A DNA stretch of 64,000 bases from Lewinellaceae bacterium. Its GTDB lineage: Bacteria; Bacteroidota; Bacteroidia; Chitinophagales; Saprospiraceae. The stretch is from NCBI GenBank assembly GCA_020636095.1, contig JACJYN010000006.1, positions 124,001 to 188,000 of the forward strand. Reading direction: 5' to 3'. Positions within the stretch are counted from its first letter, which is position 1. Each line of letters begins with the position of its first letter. Positions 16,541 through 24,290 of this stretch are shown here, piece by piece. Both the position numbers and the translations under genes were made by a program. Under the pieces are notes generated by a model. The model saw only the letters and a list, made by a program, of their open reading frames with translations, made no database searches and had not been told where the DNA came from.

Positions 16541-17521
16541 TTAGGCTTCAACGCTTTCCCGGATTCTGATCTGTTCAGTGATCCATTCATACGTTTTACG
16601 GACGCCTTCCTCCAGGGGTTGCGTAGGCTTCCAGCCGAGTTTCTCGTAGATCAGCGCATTGTCGGAATTTCTTCCCCGTACGCCCTGTGGGCCTTCAATG
16701 TGCTTCTTGTGGATGGTTTTACCGGCCACTTTGGCAATCATATCTACAAAATCGTTGATGGAAACCATTTCTTCAGAGCCGATATTTACCGGCCCGGACC
16801 AGTCAGATTCCATCAGGCGGCGGACGCCATCCAGGCATTCGTCGATGTAGAGGAAAGAGCGGGTTTGCATGCCGTCGCCCCAGATTTCGATTTCGCCATT
16901 ATCTTCCGCCATAGCTATTTTGCGGCAGAGTGCGGCCGGTGCTTTCTCCCGTCCGCCATCCCAGGTGCCCTGCAGGCCGAAGATGTTGTGGAAACGAGCT
17001 ACGCGCACTTCCATGCCATAGTTTCTCATATAAGAGAGATAAAGGCGTTCGCTGAACAGTTTTTCCCATCCGTACTCGCTGTCAGGAGCGGCAGGGTAGG
17101 CCGAGTCTTCGGAACACTTGGGGTTGTCGGGGTCCAGTTGGTTGTATTCGGGGTACATGCAGGCAGAAGAGGAGTAGAAGATTTTATCTACCCCGTTGAT
17201 CCGGCTGGCTTCCAGCATGTTGAGGTTGCACAGTGCCGAGTTGTGCATCACTACTGCATCGTGATCACCGGTAAAGATGTAACCGGCGCCGCCCATATCG
17301 GCAGCCAACTGGTACACCTCGTTGATCTTGCGGTCAAAGAGGGATTCACATACCCGTGGGTCCCGAAGGTCCCCGATTACAAAATCATCGGCCTTGTCAT
17401 TGCCGTACTCGTTTTCTTTCAGGTCAACCCCCCGTACCCAGTATCCTTCCTTCTGAAGGCGGTTAACCAGGTGGCCTCCTATGAAGCCACCGGCTCCACA
17501 GACAATTGCTGTCTTTGTCAT
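16541..17521 (-). CDS. GDP-mannose 3,5-epimerase (plant-GME-like SDR)
   Basis: This 326-residue extended short-chain dehydrogenase would convert GDP-D-mannose to GDP-L-galactose (and GDP-L-gulose). The NAD site GAGGFIG is at residues 9-15 and YGWEK gives Y150/K154. The catalytic Cys lies in SSSACMYP (C121) and the second acid/base Lys in REKAPAA (K193). These four fall at a constant offset of 24 from C145, Y174, K178 and K217 of the Arabidopsis enzyme. The stretches RFHNIFG, GDGMQTRSFLYIDECLDGVR and GPQGVRGRNSDNALI are also GME signatures. The gene lies within the EPS locus, so its product probably supplies an L-galactose- or L-gulose-type residue for the polymer. Confidence 0.85.
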   Translation of the reverse strand: MTKTAIVCGAGGFIGGHLVNRLQKEGYWVRGVDLKENEYGNDKADDFVIGDLRDPRVCESLFDRKINEVYQLAADMGGAGYIFTGDHDAVVMHNSALCNLNMLEASRINGVDKIFYSSSACMYPEYNQLDPDNPKCSEDSAYPAAPDSEYGWEKLFSERLYLSYMRNYGMEVRVARFHNIFGLQGTWDGGREKAPAALCRKIAMAEDNGEIEIWGDGMQTRSFLYIDECLDGVRRLMESDWSGPVNIGSEEMVSINDFVDMIAKVAGKTIHKKHIEGPQGVRGRNSDNALIYEKLGWKPTQPLEEGVRKTYEWITEQIRIRESVEA

Positions 17522-17737
17522 GATAAATATTGATTTGTTGTAATAATTAATAGAATCTTTTCAAGCTGTCAATCTAGCCTGGAACATAAGCGGCGCCTGC
17601 CACTCCGTTGTCAACAAAGCTCTTAGAAGAAAATAGGGTGTATAGCCGCCGGAGTAAGGGGGTAGTGAGGTGTTTAAATGGATCAACTCACCGGCAGCTG
17701 TCTACCTGGGGGATTTTTTTTGCCTCTTATCTCTGGA

Positions 17738-17802
17738 GGCTATGGAGTACCGTTTGGTGGGGTAGTGCTTCGCACGGCGCCGATAAACGGTAACCCATAG
17801 CC
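17738..17802. repeat. Hairpin 3' of the YG-tailed Wzc-like gene
   Basis: GGCTATGGAGTACCGTTT (17738-17755) pairs with AAACGGTAACCCATAGCC (17785-17802) at 16 of 18 positions. The stem ends 14 bp after the stop of the 832-residue Wzc-like gene on the minus strand and has no T-tract. It may be an intra-operon processing or mRNA-stabilising hairpin before the epimerase gene. The rest of 17522-17815 shows no gene. Confidence 0.55.
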
Positions 17803-17815
17803 CGCTTTTCAAAAG

Positions 17816-20314
17816 TTATTTCCGAATGTCTTTGCTCTTTTCTTCAGCTTTTCCATTCATAACTCCGTTTTTACTTCTTTTACTCTTGCTTCTGCCCTTC
17901 TGTTTGGGGTCTCCGTAGCCGTATCCATAACCATACCCGTAGCTGTAGTCGCCGTAGCCATACTTAAAGGATTTGCCAATGGCGTCGTTGAAAATGAGGA
18001 AGGTATTTTTCATTTTCCCCTTTTTGATCAACTTTTCCAGCCCGGTGAGGAAGGACAGTTTGGACACCTTTCTACGGATGACGAACAGCTGGATATCCAG
18101 GAATTTGGATATCAGCAGGAAATCCGAAACCAGCCCGACCGCCGGAGAGTCAATGATGATGTAATCATAAGAGCCCTTCAGTTCCTGGAGCATAGACTCC
18201 AGCAAGGGGCTGGTCAGCAACTCCTGCGGGTTGAAGTTTTCCTCGATACGCGTCGGGATGTAATGAAGGTTCGGCGTATGGTCACTCACGTGAATGATGT
18301 CGTCAATGGTTACAGAGCCTCCTTTTAGGTAATCGGAGAATCCTTTATTCTTCAGGGCGCCGTCTTCTTTGATCTGGCTGGGCACCCGGAAGTCGGAATC
18401 GATCAACAGGGTCTTTTTACCCCCCCTTGCGAAATTGAGGCCCAGGTTGAGGGCGCAGAAGGTCTTCCCTTCGTCCGGAACCGTAGAAGTAAGGCCGATC
18501 ACATTTTTGGAAGGGTCGGTAATGAGAAACTGTATCTTGGCGCACAGGTCGCGGAAGGATTCCTGGACCTGCCATTCCAGCTGTACATCGTTGGTCAGCG
18601 TGGGCTTCACCTCACTGTAGTCGTGGGCAATACTTGCCGCCACCGGTATCTTGGTAAAGGATTCCAACTGTCCGATATCCTGAACCTTTTCATCTATAGA
18701 ATGCTGTATGATAACCAGGCCCAGCGGCAGGATCAAGCCGATGAGGAAGCCCAGTATGACGAGCATTCCCTTCTTGGGTTCTACCGGCCCGTTTCCTATC
18801 ATTCGCGGCGTATCCAGCACTCTCGTGTCCGGGATATCTTCCGCCCGGGCGATGCCGGTTTTGGCGAGTTCCTGGCTCAGGTAGTTAAACAGGTTTTCGT
18901 AGAGGTTCGTCTTGCGCTGGTAGTTGAGCAGTTGTTTTTCACTACTCGGCAACTGGCTGATCGTCCCTTCGTAGGTGAGGATTTGGCCGTCGAGGTTGCC
19001 AAGCGCCAGCATGGAGGAATTGATCAGGTTCTTCAGGTTTTCCCGCAGAGAGCGGGTGGTGGACACAATCTGCTGGCTGATGATCTCCAGGTCATAGCTT
19101 TTATCGCCTTTAAAATACTTCAGGCGAGACCGCTCGGAGTATAAGCGCTTCAATTCCAGGAGGTTGTCGTTGAGTATCGGGTCGTCGATCCCGGCAACGG
19201 AAGGGGCGATGATCTTGTCAATGCTACTGGTGTCGCTGAGGTACTGAAGAAGCGAATTGTAGTATTTTACCTTCAGTTCCAACTGAGCCTTGGTCGATTG
19301 AAGGCCCTGCACCTGGTTGAGGGCATTGGTGGCGGTTTGGGTCAGGTCTACAGCCTGGGCCCTGCTTCGGAAGGCTTCCAGCCTCAATTCCGCCCTGGCC
19401 AACGAGTCTGTGACACCGGCCAGTTGCTCCCGAATGAAGCTTTCCTTGCTCATCGCAATTTCATCCCGTTCATCCAGCTTGCTCTGGATGTAATGTTCGG
19501 AGAGCTTGGTCAGGAAGTCTACTTCTTTCTTGGGAACCTGCCCCAGCGAGGTCAGTTTGAGAATGCTGGCGTTGACATCAACTTGTGAGACCTCCAGCTT
19601 AGCGGCAAAAGCTTTGGCCAGGCCGGGAAGGCTATGAATCTGGAAAGACAAATCCTGGCCTTCAAAATCCGCCAGCACGACCTTATAGTCGGGTTTTTTA
19701 ACGATGAAGTGAAAGTAGTCGTGGACAACTTCCTTGCCAAAGAAAAACACCTCGGAGAATTCAAAGTCCCTTTCTACTTTTCGCGCGGTATTGGTGGCGG
19801 GGTTGGAAACATCAAATTCCTTGGATTTTACGCTCAGCCGGAAGCGCTGGTCGGAGAGTATTTCGACATAGAAACGAGCGTTGAACATCTGGGCGCTGGT
19901 ATCGATGAGTTCTACTTCAAAAGGGAAGTAGCCGTAAGCCTCCCGTTCCTTATACCATTTGCCCGTATAGTAGGAAACCTGAAAGTCCAGGTCCTTAACC
20001 GTCTTCTCCATGAGGCTGTAGGACTTAAGGATACCCATTTCATTGGATAGGTTCTTATCCATATCTATGAGCCCGACTCCTCCCTCGACGTATTTGCTAT
20101 CCCCCAGTTTGCGGCTGCTTCCCGAGGAGTCGATGAGCAAAGTTGTTTTTACAGCGTAGAGAGGGGGTACGATCTTGGCATAAGCATAGGCGATGCCCAC
20201 GCAAAGGGCCACACTGGCTGCAAAAAGGAACTTCTTTTCCCATATTTTTTTCAATAAACCTTCCAGGTTTAGATCAGCATAAATATTACTACCGGTTAAT
20301 TTTGGGCTTTCCAT
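17816..20314 (-). CDS. Wzc-like polysaccharide co-polymerase / bacterial tyrosine kinase with YG-rich tail (copy 2)
   Basis: This 832-residue inner-membrane protein shares its whole layout with the copy at 12472. It has a first helix near residues 29-46, a periplasmic Wzz/coiled-coil region, and a second helix (VILGFLIGLILPLGLVII) after PVEPKK. The kinase domain has Walker A STVPDEGKTF (about 613), A' TLLIDSDFR and Walker B YIIIDSP (about 720). The tail is striking: KYGYGDYSYGYGYGYGYG, eight tyrosines in about 18 residues, followed by a Lys/Arg/Ser-rich end. Such tails are trans-autophosphorylated in BY-kinases, which tunes polymer export. It follows the Wza-like gene by 75 bp. Its pairing with that gene suggests it is the main co-polymerase and the other copy a variant. 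Confidence 0.92.
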   Translation of the reverse strand: MESPKLTGSNIYADLNLEGLLKKIWEKKFLFAASVALCVGIAYAYAKIVPPLYAVKTTLLIDSSGSSRKLGDSKYVEGGVGLIDMDKNLSNEMGILKSYSLMEKTVKDLDFQVSYYTGKWYKEREAYGYFPFEVELIDTSAQMFNARFYVEILSDQRFRLSVKSKEFDVSNPATNTARKVERDFEFSEVFFFGKEVVHDYFHFIVKKPDYKVVLADFEGQDLSFQIHSLPGLAKAFAAKLEVSQVDVNASILKLTSLGQVPKKEVDFLTKLSEHYIQSKLDERDEIAMSKESFIREQLAGVTDSLARAELRLEAFRSRAQAVDLTQTATNALNQVQGLQSTKAQLELKVKYYNSLLQYLSDTSSIDKIIAPSVAGIDDPILNDNLLELKRLYSERSRLKYFKGDKSYDLEIISQQIVSTTRSLRENLKNLINSSMLALGNLDGQILTYEGTISQLPSSEKQLLNYQRKTNLYENLFNYLSQELAKTGIARAEDIPDTRVLDTPRMIGNGPVEPKKGMLVILGFLIGLILPLGLVIIQHSIDEKVQDIGQLESFTKIPVAASIAHDYSEVKPTLTNDVQLEWQVQESFRDLCAKIQFLITDPSKNVIGLTSTVPDEGKTFCALNLGLNFARGGKKTLLIDSDFRVPSQIKEDGALKNKGFSDYLKGGSVTIDDIIHVSDHTPNLHYIPTRIEENFNPQELLTSPLLESMLQELKGSYDYIIIDSPAVGLVSDFLLISKFLDIQLFVIRRKVSKLSFLTGLEKLIKKGKMKNTFLIFNDAIGKSFKYGYGDYSYGYGYGYGYGDPKQKGRSKSKRSKNGVMNGKAEEKSKDIRK

Positions 20315-20389
20315 ATCTGTAGCATTATTCTAAACGGCGCCCTGATGATCAGGTAAATCAGGAATAGTATAGGGGCGATTGTTTAGTGA

Positions 20390-21211
20390 TTATTTTTTAA
20401 TAATAAGGTTAACCAGTAAAGCTCCTACCGATATGGCTGAAAAAATCAGCCCTACCGATTCGGAACTCACATCAAATGATTTCGCTTTGAGGGGTTCTAC
20501 GTAAATCAGGTCGTGAGGTTGCACATAAAAGAATTCTGTTGTTGCAAATTCCGGCCGGCTCAGGTTGAGAAACACGGTTTTGGAACCCTCTTCGGTCAGC
20601 CGGATCATCCTGATCCGCTTCCGGTTGCTAAACTCGGTAAAATCGCCGGCCAGCCCGATCGCATCCAGAATGGTGTTTCGCTCCTGGTATAAGTAATGAA
20701 CGCCGGGGTTGCTCACTTCTCCCAAAACAGTGACCCGCATGTTGGCCATTTTGACGTTGGTCGACACAAAGCGCAGGTACGGCTTGTAACTTTCATCCAG
20801 CTTCGCCTTCAATTCAAGGGTAGTCATGCCTTCTACTGAAATTTCTTCCAGCAAGGGGAGTGTGACCGTTCCCGAGTCACTCACACTAATGCTCCGAAAG
20901 TATACGTCCTCGGGCAGGTTTCTGGTATTCGGAGTGCCCTGCGCAACGCCGAACTCCCGGTTGAGGAATTCTTCGGTGCTGCCGTCAAATGCGTTAATCC
21001 TGATCAATAGCTGGTCGTAAGGCTGTATCCTGTATTCCTTGAATCCAGGGTTGGGGGTCACCTGAATGGTGCTGTCTGATATTAGGTTTTCAGGCACATC
21101 ATTAATCGCATTAAAGGTGACCAGATCTTTATACCCTACGCAGGACTGGCTCCCCATCCCGATAACCAGGATGATAAGGCCCATAAATAATCTGGTAGTT
21201 TTCAGTTGCAT
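20390..21211 (-). CDS. Wza-like polysaccharide export lipoprotein
   Basis: This 273-residue protein should form or contribute to the outer-membrane channel for EPS. A signal peptide (LFMGLIILVIGMGSQSC) ends in a cysteine at residue 24, a relaxed Bacteroidota lipobox. The polysaccharide export domain follows (YRIQPYDQLLIRINAFDG, about residues 61-78), then an SLBB-type domain (MRVTVLGEVSNPGVHYLYQE). A C-terminal hydrophobic helix (SVGLIFSAISVGALLVNLII) matches the membrane-spanning end of Wza-like proteins. It is the first gene of the EPS locus. The 316 bp upstream hold no gene, so the locus promoter probably lies there, though I see no clear TAnnTTTG element on the minus strand. Confidence 0.9.
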   Translation of the reverse strand: MQLKTTRLFMGLIILVIGMGSQSCVGYKDLVTFNAINDVPENLISDSTIQVTPNPGFKEYRIQPYDQLLIRINAFDGSTEEFLNREFGVAQGTPNTRNLPEDVYFRSISVSDSGTVTLPLLEEISVEGMTTLELKAKLDESYKPYLRFVSTNVKMANMRVTVLGEVSNPGVHYLYQERNTILDAIGLAGDFTEFSNRKRIRMIRLTEEGSKTVFLNLSRPEFATTEFFYVQPHDLIYVEPLKAKSFDVSSESVGLIFSAISVGALLVNLIIKK

Positions 21212-21292
21212 GTTTGTGTAGTTTTAAGGACTATTGAATTTTTATTACTGGCTTAGCACTTGTACGGATGGAACTCAAGTTTGTTACGGCCG

Positions 21293-21329
21293 GTTTTGTC
21301 CTCTTTCTTGCTTGGAAGAAAGACAAAAC
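21293..21329. promoter_or_regulatory. Palindrome upstream of the EPS locus
   Basis: GTTTTGTC (21293-21300) and GACAAAAC (21322-21329) are perfect inverted repeats, with an inner TTTCTT/AAGAAA pair. The site lies about 80 bp upstream of the Wza-like gene start and 200 bp after the stop of the dioxygenase gene. It could be a regulator-binding site for the EPS locus or a terminator of the upstream gene; there is no T-tract. Confidence 0.4.
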
Positions 21330-21438
21330 CTCGTTGACGAAAAAGACTTCGCCTCTGGCCAGCCACAGTATTTGGTAGATAAAGACTCGCAACTCCTTTG
21401 AAGGATGGAAAGTGAATACTTGCAGTTAGAATAAAGTC

Positions 21439-21475
21439 GCAGTAAGGTTTACTGCAAAAGCGCTGTAAGGTTACA
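21439..21475. promoter_or_regulatory. Two adjacent short palindromes
   Basis: GCAGTAA-ggt-TTACTGC (21439-21455) and TGTAA-gg-TTACA (21464-21475) lie side by side in the gap between the dioxygenase and the EPS locus. They share a GTAAGGTT word and border an A/T-rich tract. Paired operators or part of the dioxygenase 3' end are both possible. Confidence 0.3.
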
Positions 21476-21528
21476 ATTTTTTAAAAAAAAATTCTTCCGG
21501 CAACAGTGTAGGCGGCGACAGCTGGCTA

Positions 21529-22638
21529 TCACTCTTTTTGGGTATAGTGAAAGCCCAGTTCTTCCCGGAGTTCTCTGGGCAATGCCGGCAGTTCCGAACG
21601 CGGGATCAACAGCGTGGAAATATTATGGAGGTCTTTGAAGATATGGTGCTTCACAGCGGTGGCGTGTAGGTAGTCATACCCACTCGAGCCTCCGGTGCCC
21701 ACCTTGCGGCCCAGCATGCGCATCACCATCTGAGCGTGGCGGTAACGCCAGGAGGTCAGCATCTCGTCGATATCCATCAGGCGCATGAGCAGGTTGAAGG
21801 GCATCTGCAGGATGGGCTCGTCCCGGTAGAGGTTGATCAGCAGGGCGGCGATGGACGCTTTGTAGGACAGCTGCAGTTGGCCCTCCTCGCGCATCCGGCG
21901 GTGGGCTTTGGCGTCGAGCACGGACTGGAAGTAGGTGTCGGTGCTGCCCAGCATCTGCAGGCGCATCGCTTTTTTCTCCGGGCTGAGGTATTCGGTGGAA
22001 TGGATGGCGGCGCGCTCCCGTTCCAGCATGTTCTGCACCGCCGACCGGTAATACTCCAGGAACCGAAAGCCCTTAAACTCCAGGAAGGGCGTCCGCTCGA
22101 GCCAGGCCTCCACTACGTCGAACAGGGTGCCGCCACTTTCCAGCGCTTTCAGCTCCCGGGCCTGCTCTTCGGTAAAGACCGCCGAATACGGAGCTTCGTT
22201 GTAGGTCAGCCTCTGATCCGCCTTCAGGCCCAGCATCACTTCGACCTTACGGAACTGAAAACTCTGAAAGCCGGAAGCCGGGAAGAGGTAATTCCGGAAG
22301 TCGAGGAAGTCCAGCGGCGTCATCGTCTCCATGATCCGGATTTGCTGGATGAGCAGTTTCTGAATTTCCACGATTCGTTCGAGGCGCGACACGGCGCCGC
22401 CGATGTTGCGCTCATCCACCCATTGCTTTTCAAACATCTCTATGACCGACCCCAGTTCGTGGATGATTTGCTTGAACCACAATTCGTAAACCTGATGGAC
22501 GATGATAAACAGCATTTCGTCGTGGGCCGGTTTTTCTTCCAGCTCTCCCGAGCGGGGGTGCTGAGCGTCGAGGATTTTCTCCAGTTCCAGGTACTGCTGG
22601 TAGTGAATGGTGGTGTATTTCTTGGTTGCGTCTGACAT
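21529..22638 (-). CDS. kynA: Tryptophan 2,3-dioxygenase family protein
   Basis: This 369-residue haem enzyme would open the indole ring of tryptophan to N-formylkynurenine, the first step of the kynurenine pathway, in the cytoplasm. The active-site helix FIIVHQVYELWFKQI (residues 45-59) matches the TDO signature FIxxHQxxELWFKQ. The GTGGSSGYDYLHAT segment near the C-terminus matches the substrate-binding GTGGSSGYxYLR motif. RNYLFPASGFQSFQFRKVE is another family segment. The length is slightly greater than the classic bacterial enzyme (about 280) and matches the longer type. It begins 92 bp after the acyltransferase-like gene upstream. No other kynurenine-pathway gene is next to it. Confidence 0.93.
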   Translation of the reverse strand: MSDATKKYTTIHYQQYLELEKILDAQHPRSGELEEKPAHDEMLFIIVHQVYELWFKQIIHELGSVIEMFEKQWVDERNIGGAVSRLERIVEIQKLLIQQIRIMETMTPLDFLDFRNYLFPASGFQSFQFRKVEVMLGLKADQRLTYNEAPYSAVFTEEQARELKALESGGTLFDVVEAWLERTPFLEFKGFRFLEYYRSAVQNMLERERAAIHSTEYLSPEKKAMRLQMLGSTDTYFQSVLDAKAHRRMREEGQLQLSYKASIAALLINLYRDEPILQMPFNLLMRLMDIDEMLTSWRYRHAQMVMRMLGRKVGTGGSSGYDYLHATAVKHHIFKDLHNISTLLIPRSELPALPRELREELGFHYTQKE

Positions 22639-22730
22639 GGTTAGGGCAGTTGAATGAGAATTTATATACTGTTTGAGCTATTTCAAAGTAAGGGTTTATT
22701 CGGGAATTACAGTTGTTGAAAGGCCAATTT

Positions 22731-23834
22731 TTACACCTTAATATATATCTTCTTCTTCCACAGCCACCAGCCCGCCGCCCAGCACACCATAGTGAATGCC
22801 AGGGCAAAAGCCAGCGAGCCGAGGTAAGGCCCCATCCAGCCGAAGAGCGATAAATAGGTGTACCGAAACAGCGACACCCCTTCATCCACCCGGATGAAGT
22901 ACAGAAAGATGGCCAGGTACTCAGACAAAAGGTAGATGAACAGGGCATTCATACCGAAGATGAGGAAAAATTGGTAGTGGGCCCTGCGGCTTGCCAGGTT
23001 GGTGGTGTAGAGGATAACGGCCATGATCAGCAGGTCCAGCCCGACAGTGAGCAGCACGTAGGAGCTGGTCCACAATTTTTTATTGACCGGAAAACTGAGG
23101 TTCCACAGGTAGGCGGCAAATAGCAGGGCCGTTCCCACCAGCATCGTCTTGGCAATTTTTTCGTAGTTGATCTCTCCGCGCACTAGATAAGCGCCAAAGA
23201 GGTAGCCGGCGATGACGTTCACGATGGCAGGCAGGGTGCTCAGCAGGCCTTCCGGGTCGAAAGGAACCCCTTCGCCCATGTACAGGTGGCTGTCTCCCAT
23301 GAGGAACCGGTCCAGTTTCAGAACGGCATTGCCTTCCAGGGTGTAGTCGCCAAAAGCATAGAGGATGCCCCAGTAGCTGAAAAGAAAAATGGCGGACCAG
23401 GCCCAGAGCGCCCGCTCCGACAGGAAATGGATCATTAGCGAGGCTACGAAATAGCAAAGAGCGATCCGCTGCAGCACACCGAAGATACGCGTCTCCGAAA
23501 TGTGAATGGGGAGGAGGCTGCCGGCATCCGTCCATTTATAGAACGGCGCCCAGTACATGAGGTAACCGAGCAAAAAAAGGAGGAGGGTGCGCTTCAGCAC
23601 CTTCCCAAAATAGGCGCGAAAGGGTTTGCCTTCCCATTTTCGGTTGGCGAATACCAGCGCATTGCCAACGGCAAACAGGAAAGACGGGAAGACCAGGTCG
23701 GTAGGCGTGAAGCCATGCCATTGGGCGTGGAGCAGTGGCGAGAGGGTCATGGCGCCGTCACCTGGCGTATTGACAATGATCATGAGGAAGATGGTCATCC
23801 CCCGAAATACATCAAGCGCTTCAAACCGTTTCAT
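22731..23834 (-). CDS. HGSNAT-like membrane acyltransferase (DUF5009/COG4299 type)
   Basis: This 367-residue protein has about ten membrane helices. It opens with RFEALDVFRGMTIFLMIIVN, the characteristic 'LDxxRG' start of the heparan-alpha-glucosaminide N-acetyltransferase-like family. A conserved GDGAMTLSPLLHAQWHGFTP loop contains the histidine expected in the active centre, and TDLVFPSFLFAVGNAL follows. Family members are thought to move acyl groups across membranes onto sugars. It lies upstream of the dioxygenase gene on the same strand. It has no obvious link to the EPS locus, though EPS acetylation is possible. Confidence 0.85.
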   Translation of the reverse strand: MKRFEALDVFRGMTIFLMIIVNTPGDGAMTLSPLLHAQWHGFTPTDLVFPSFLFAVGNALVFANRKWEGKPFRAYFGKVLKRTLLLFLLGYLMYWAPFYKWTDAGSLLPIHISETRIFGVLQRIALCYFVASLMIHFLSERALWAWSAIFLFSYWGILYAFGDYTLEGNAVLKLDRFLMGDSHLYMGEGVPFDPEGLLSTLPAIVNVIAGYLFGAYLVRGEINYEKIAKTMLVGTALLFAAYLWNLSFPVNKKLWTSSYVLLTVGLDLLIMAVILYTTNLASRRAHYQFFLIFGMNALFIYLLSEYLAIFLYFIRVDEGVSLFRYTYLSLFGWMGPYLGSLAFALAFTMVCWAAGWWLWKKKIYIKV

Positions 23835-23916
23835 AATATTGGCTTTCGTTTAGCTTCCAAAATAACGAATCCAGGAGAGGAAAAAAGCAAAGTATAGAAT
23901 TGAATGGATATAAAAA

Positions 23917-23949
23917 TGGCGCTCTACCTCAAAAGCGGGTAGAGCGCCA
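23917..23949 (-). terminator. Rho-independent terminator (minus strand)
   Basis: A perfect 12-bp stem, TGGCGCTCTACC (23917-23928) and GGTAGAGCGCCA (23938-23949), is followed on the minus strand by ATTTTTATA. It lies 340 bp after the Cys-rich repeat gene, beyond a family A element, and 83 bp before the acyltransferase start. It probably ends transcription from the right. Confidence 0.75.
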
Positions 23950-24049
23950 CAAAGATTCCCCATTATAAGTGCGTGCAAGATAAGAAAGTATCGCCTTTGG
24001 CAGATGGATAAATCTTGCAAACATTAGCACAAATCTTGCATTTGAGCCA

Positions 24050-24240
24050 TTAGGGCCCGGCGAAGAATAACTTCCCCATTTGATGCCGATCCCTGCCTGC
24101 CTTGCGGCGAGCAGGCAGGTTTTGCCGCTGTACTGCGTTGCTCATCACTTGCGTAGCTGGGCTATGCGCGTTCTTCGCGCCTTGTCCAGCGACAAAACCT
24201 CTGGCCTGAAACGGGGAACTTATTTTTCTCCGGCCCCTTA
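24050..24240 (-). repeat. Family A long-hairpin element, copy A2, with inserted palindrome
   Basis: The 28-bp ends TTAGGGCCCGGCGAAGAATA.. and ..TTATTTTTCTCCGGCCCCTT match at 23 of 28 positions as inverted repeats. The sequence is nearly identical to copy A1 at 16373, except for an extra 30 bp at 24091-24120. The insert is itself a hairpin (CCTGCCTGC and GCAGGCAGG). The element lies 50 bp 3' of the Cys-rich repeat gene. Confidence 0.8.
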
Positions 24241-24290
24241 GGCCCGGGCTGCGGGCAACAACCCAGGCTTTTTTGAGGAACTCATTGGCT

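Noticed and set aside
22610..22725. A TTACTTTG element as the promoter of the tryptophan dioxygenase gene
   Set aside because: It differs from TAnnTTTG at the second base and no -33 element is visible, so it is not listed.
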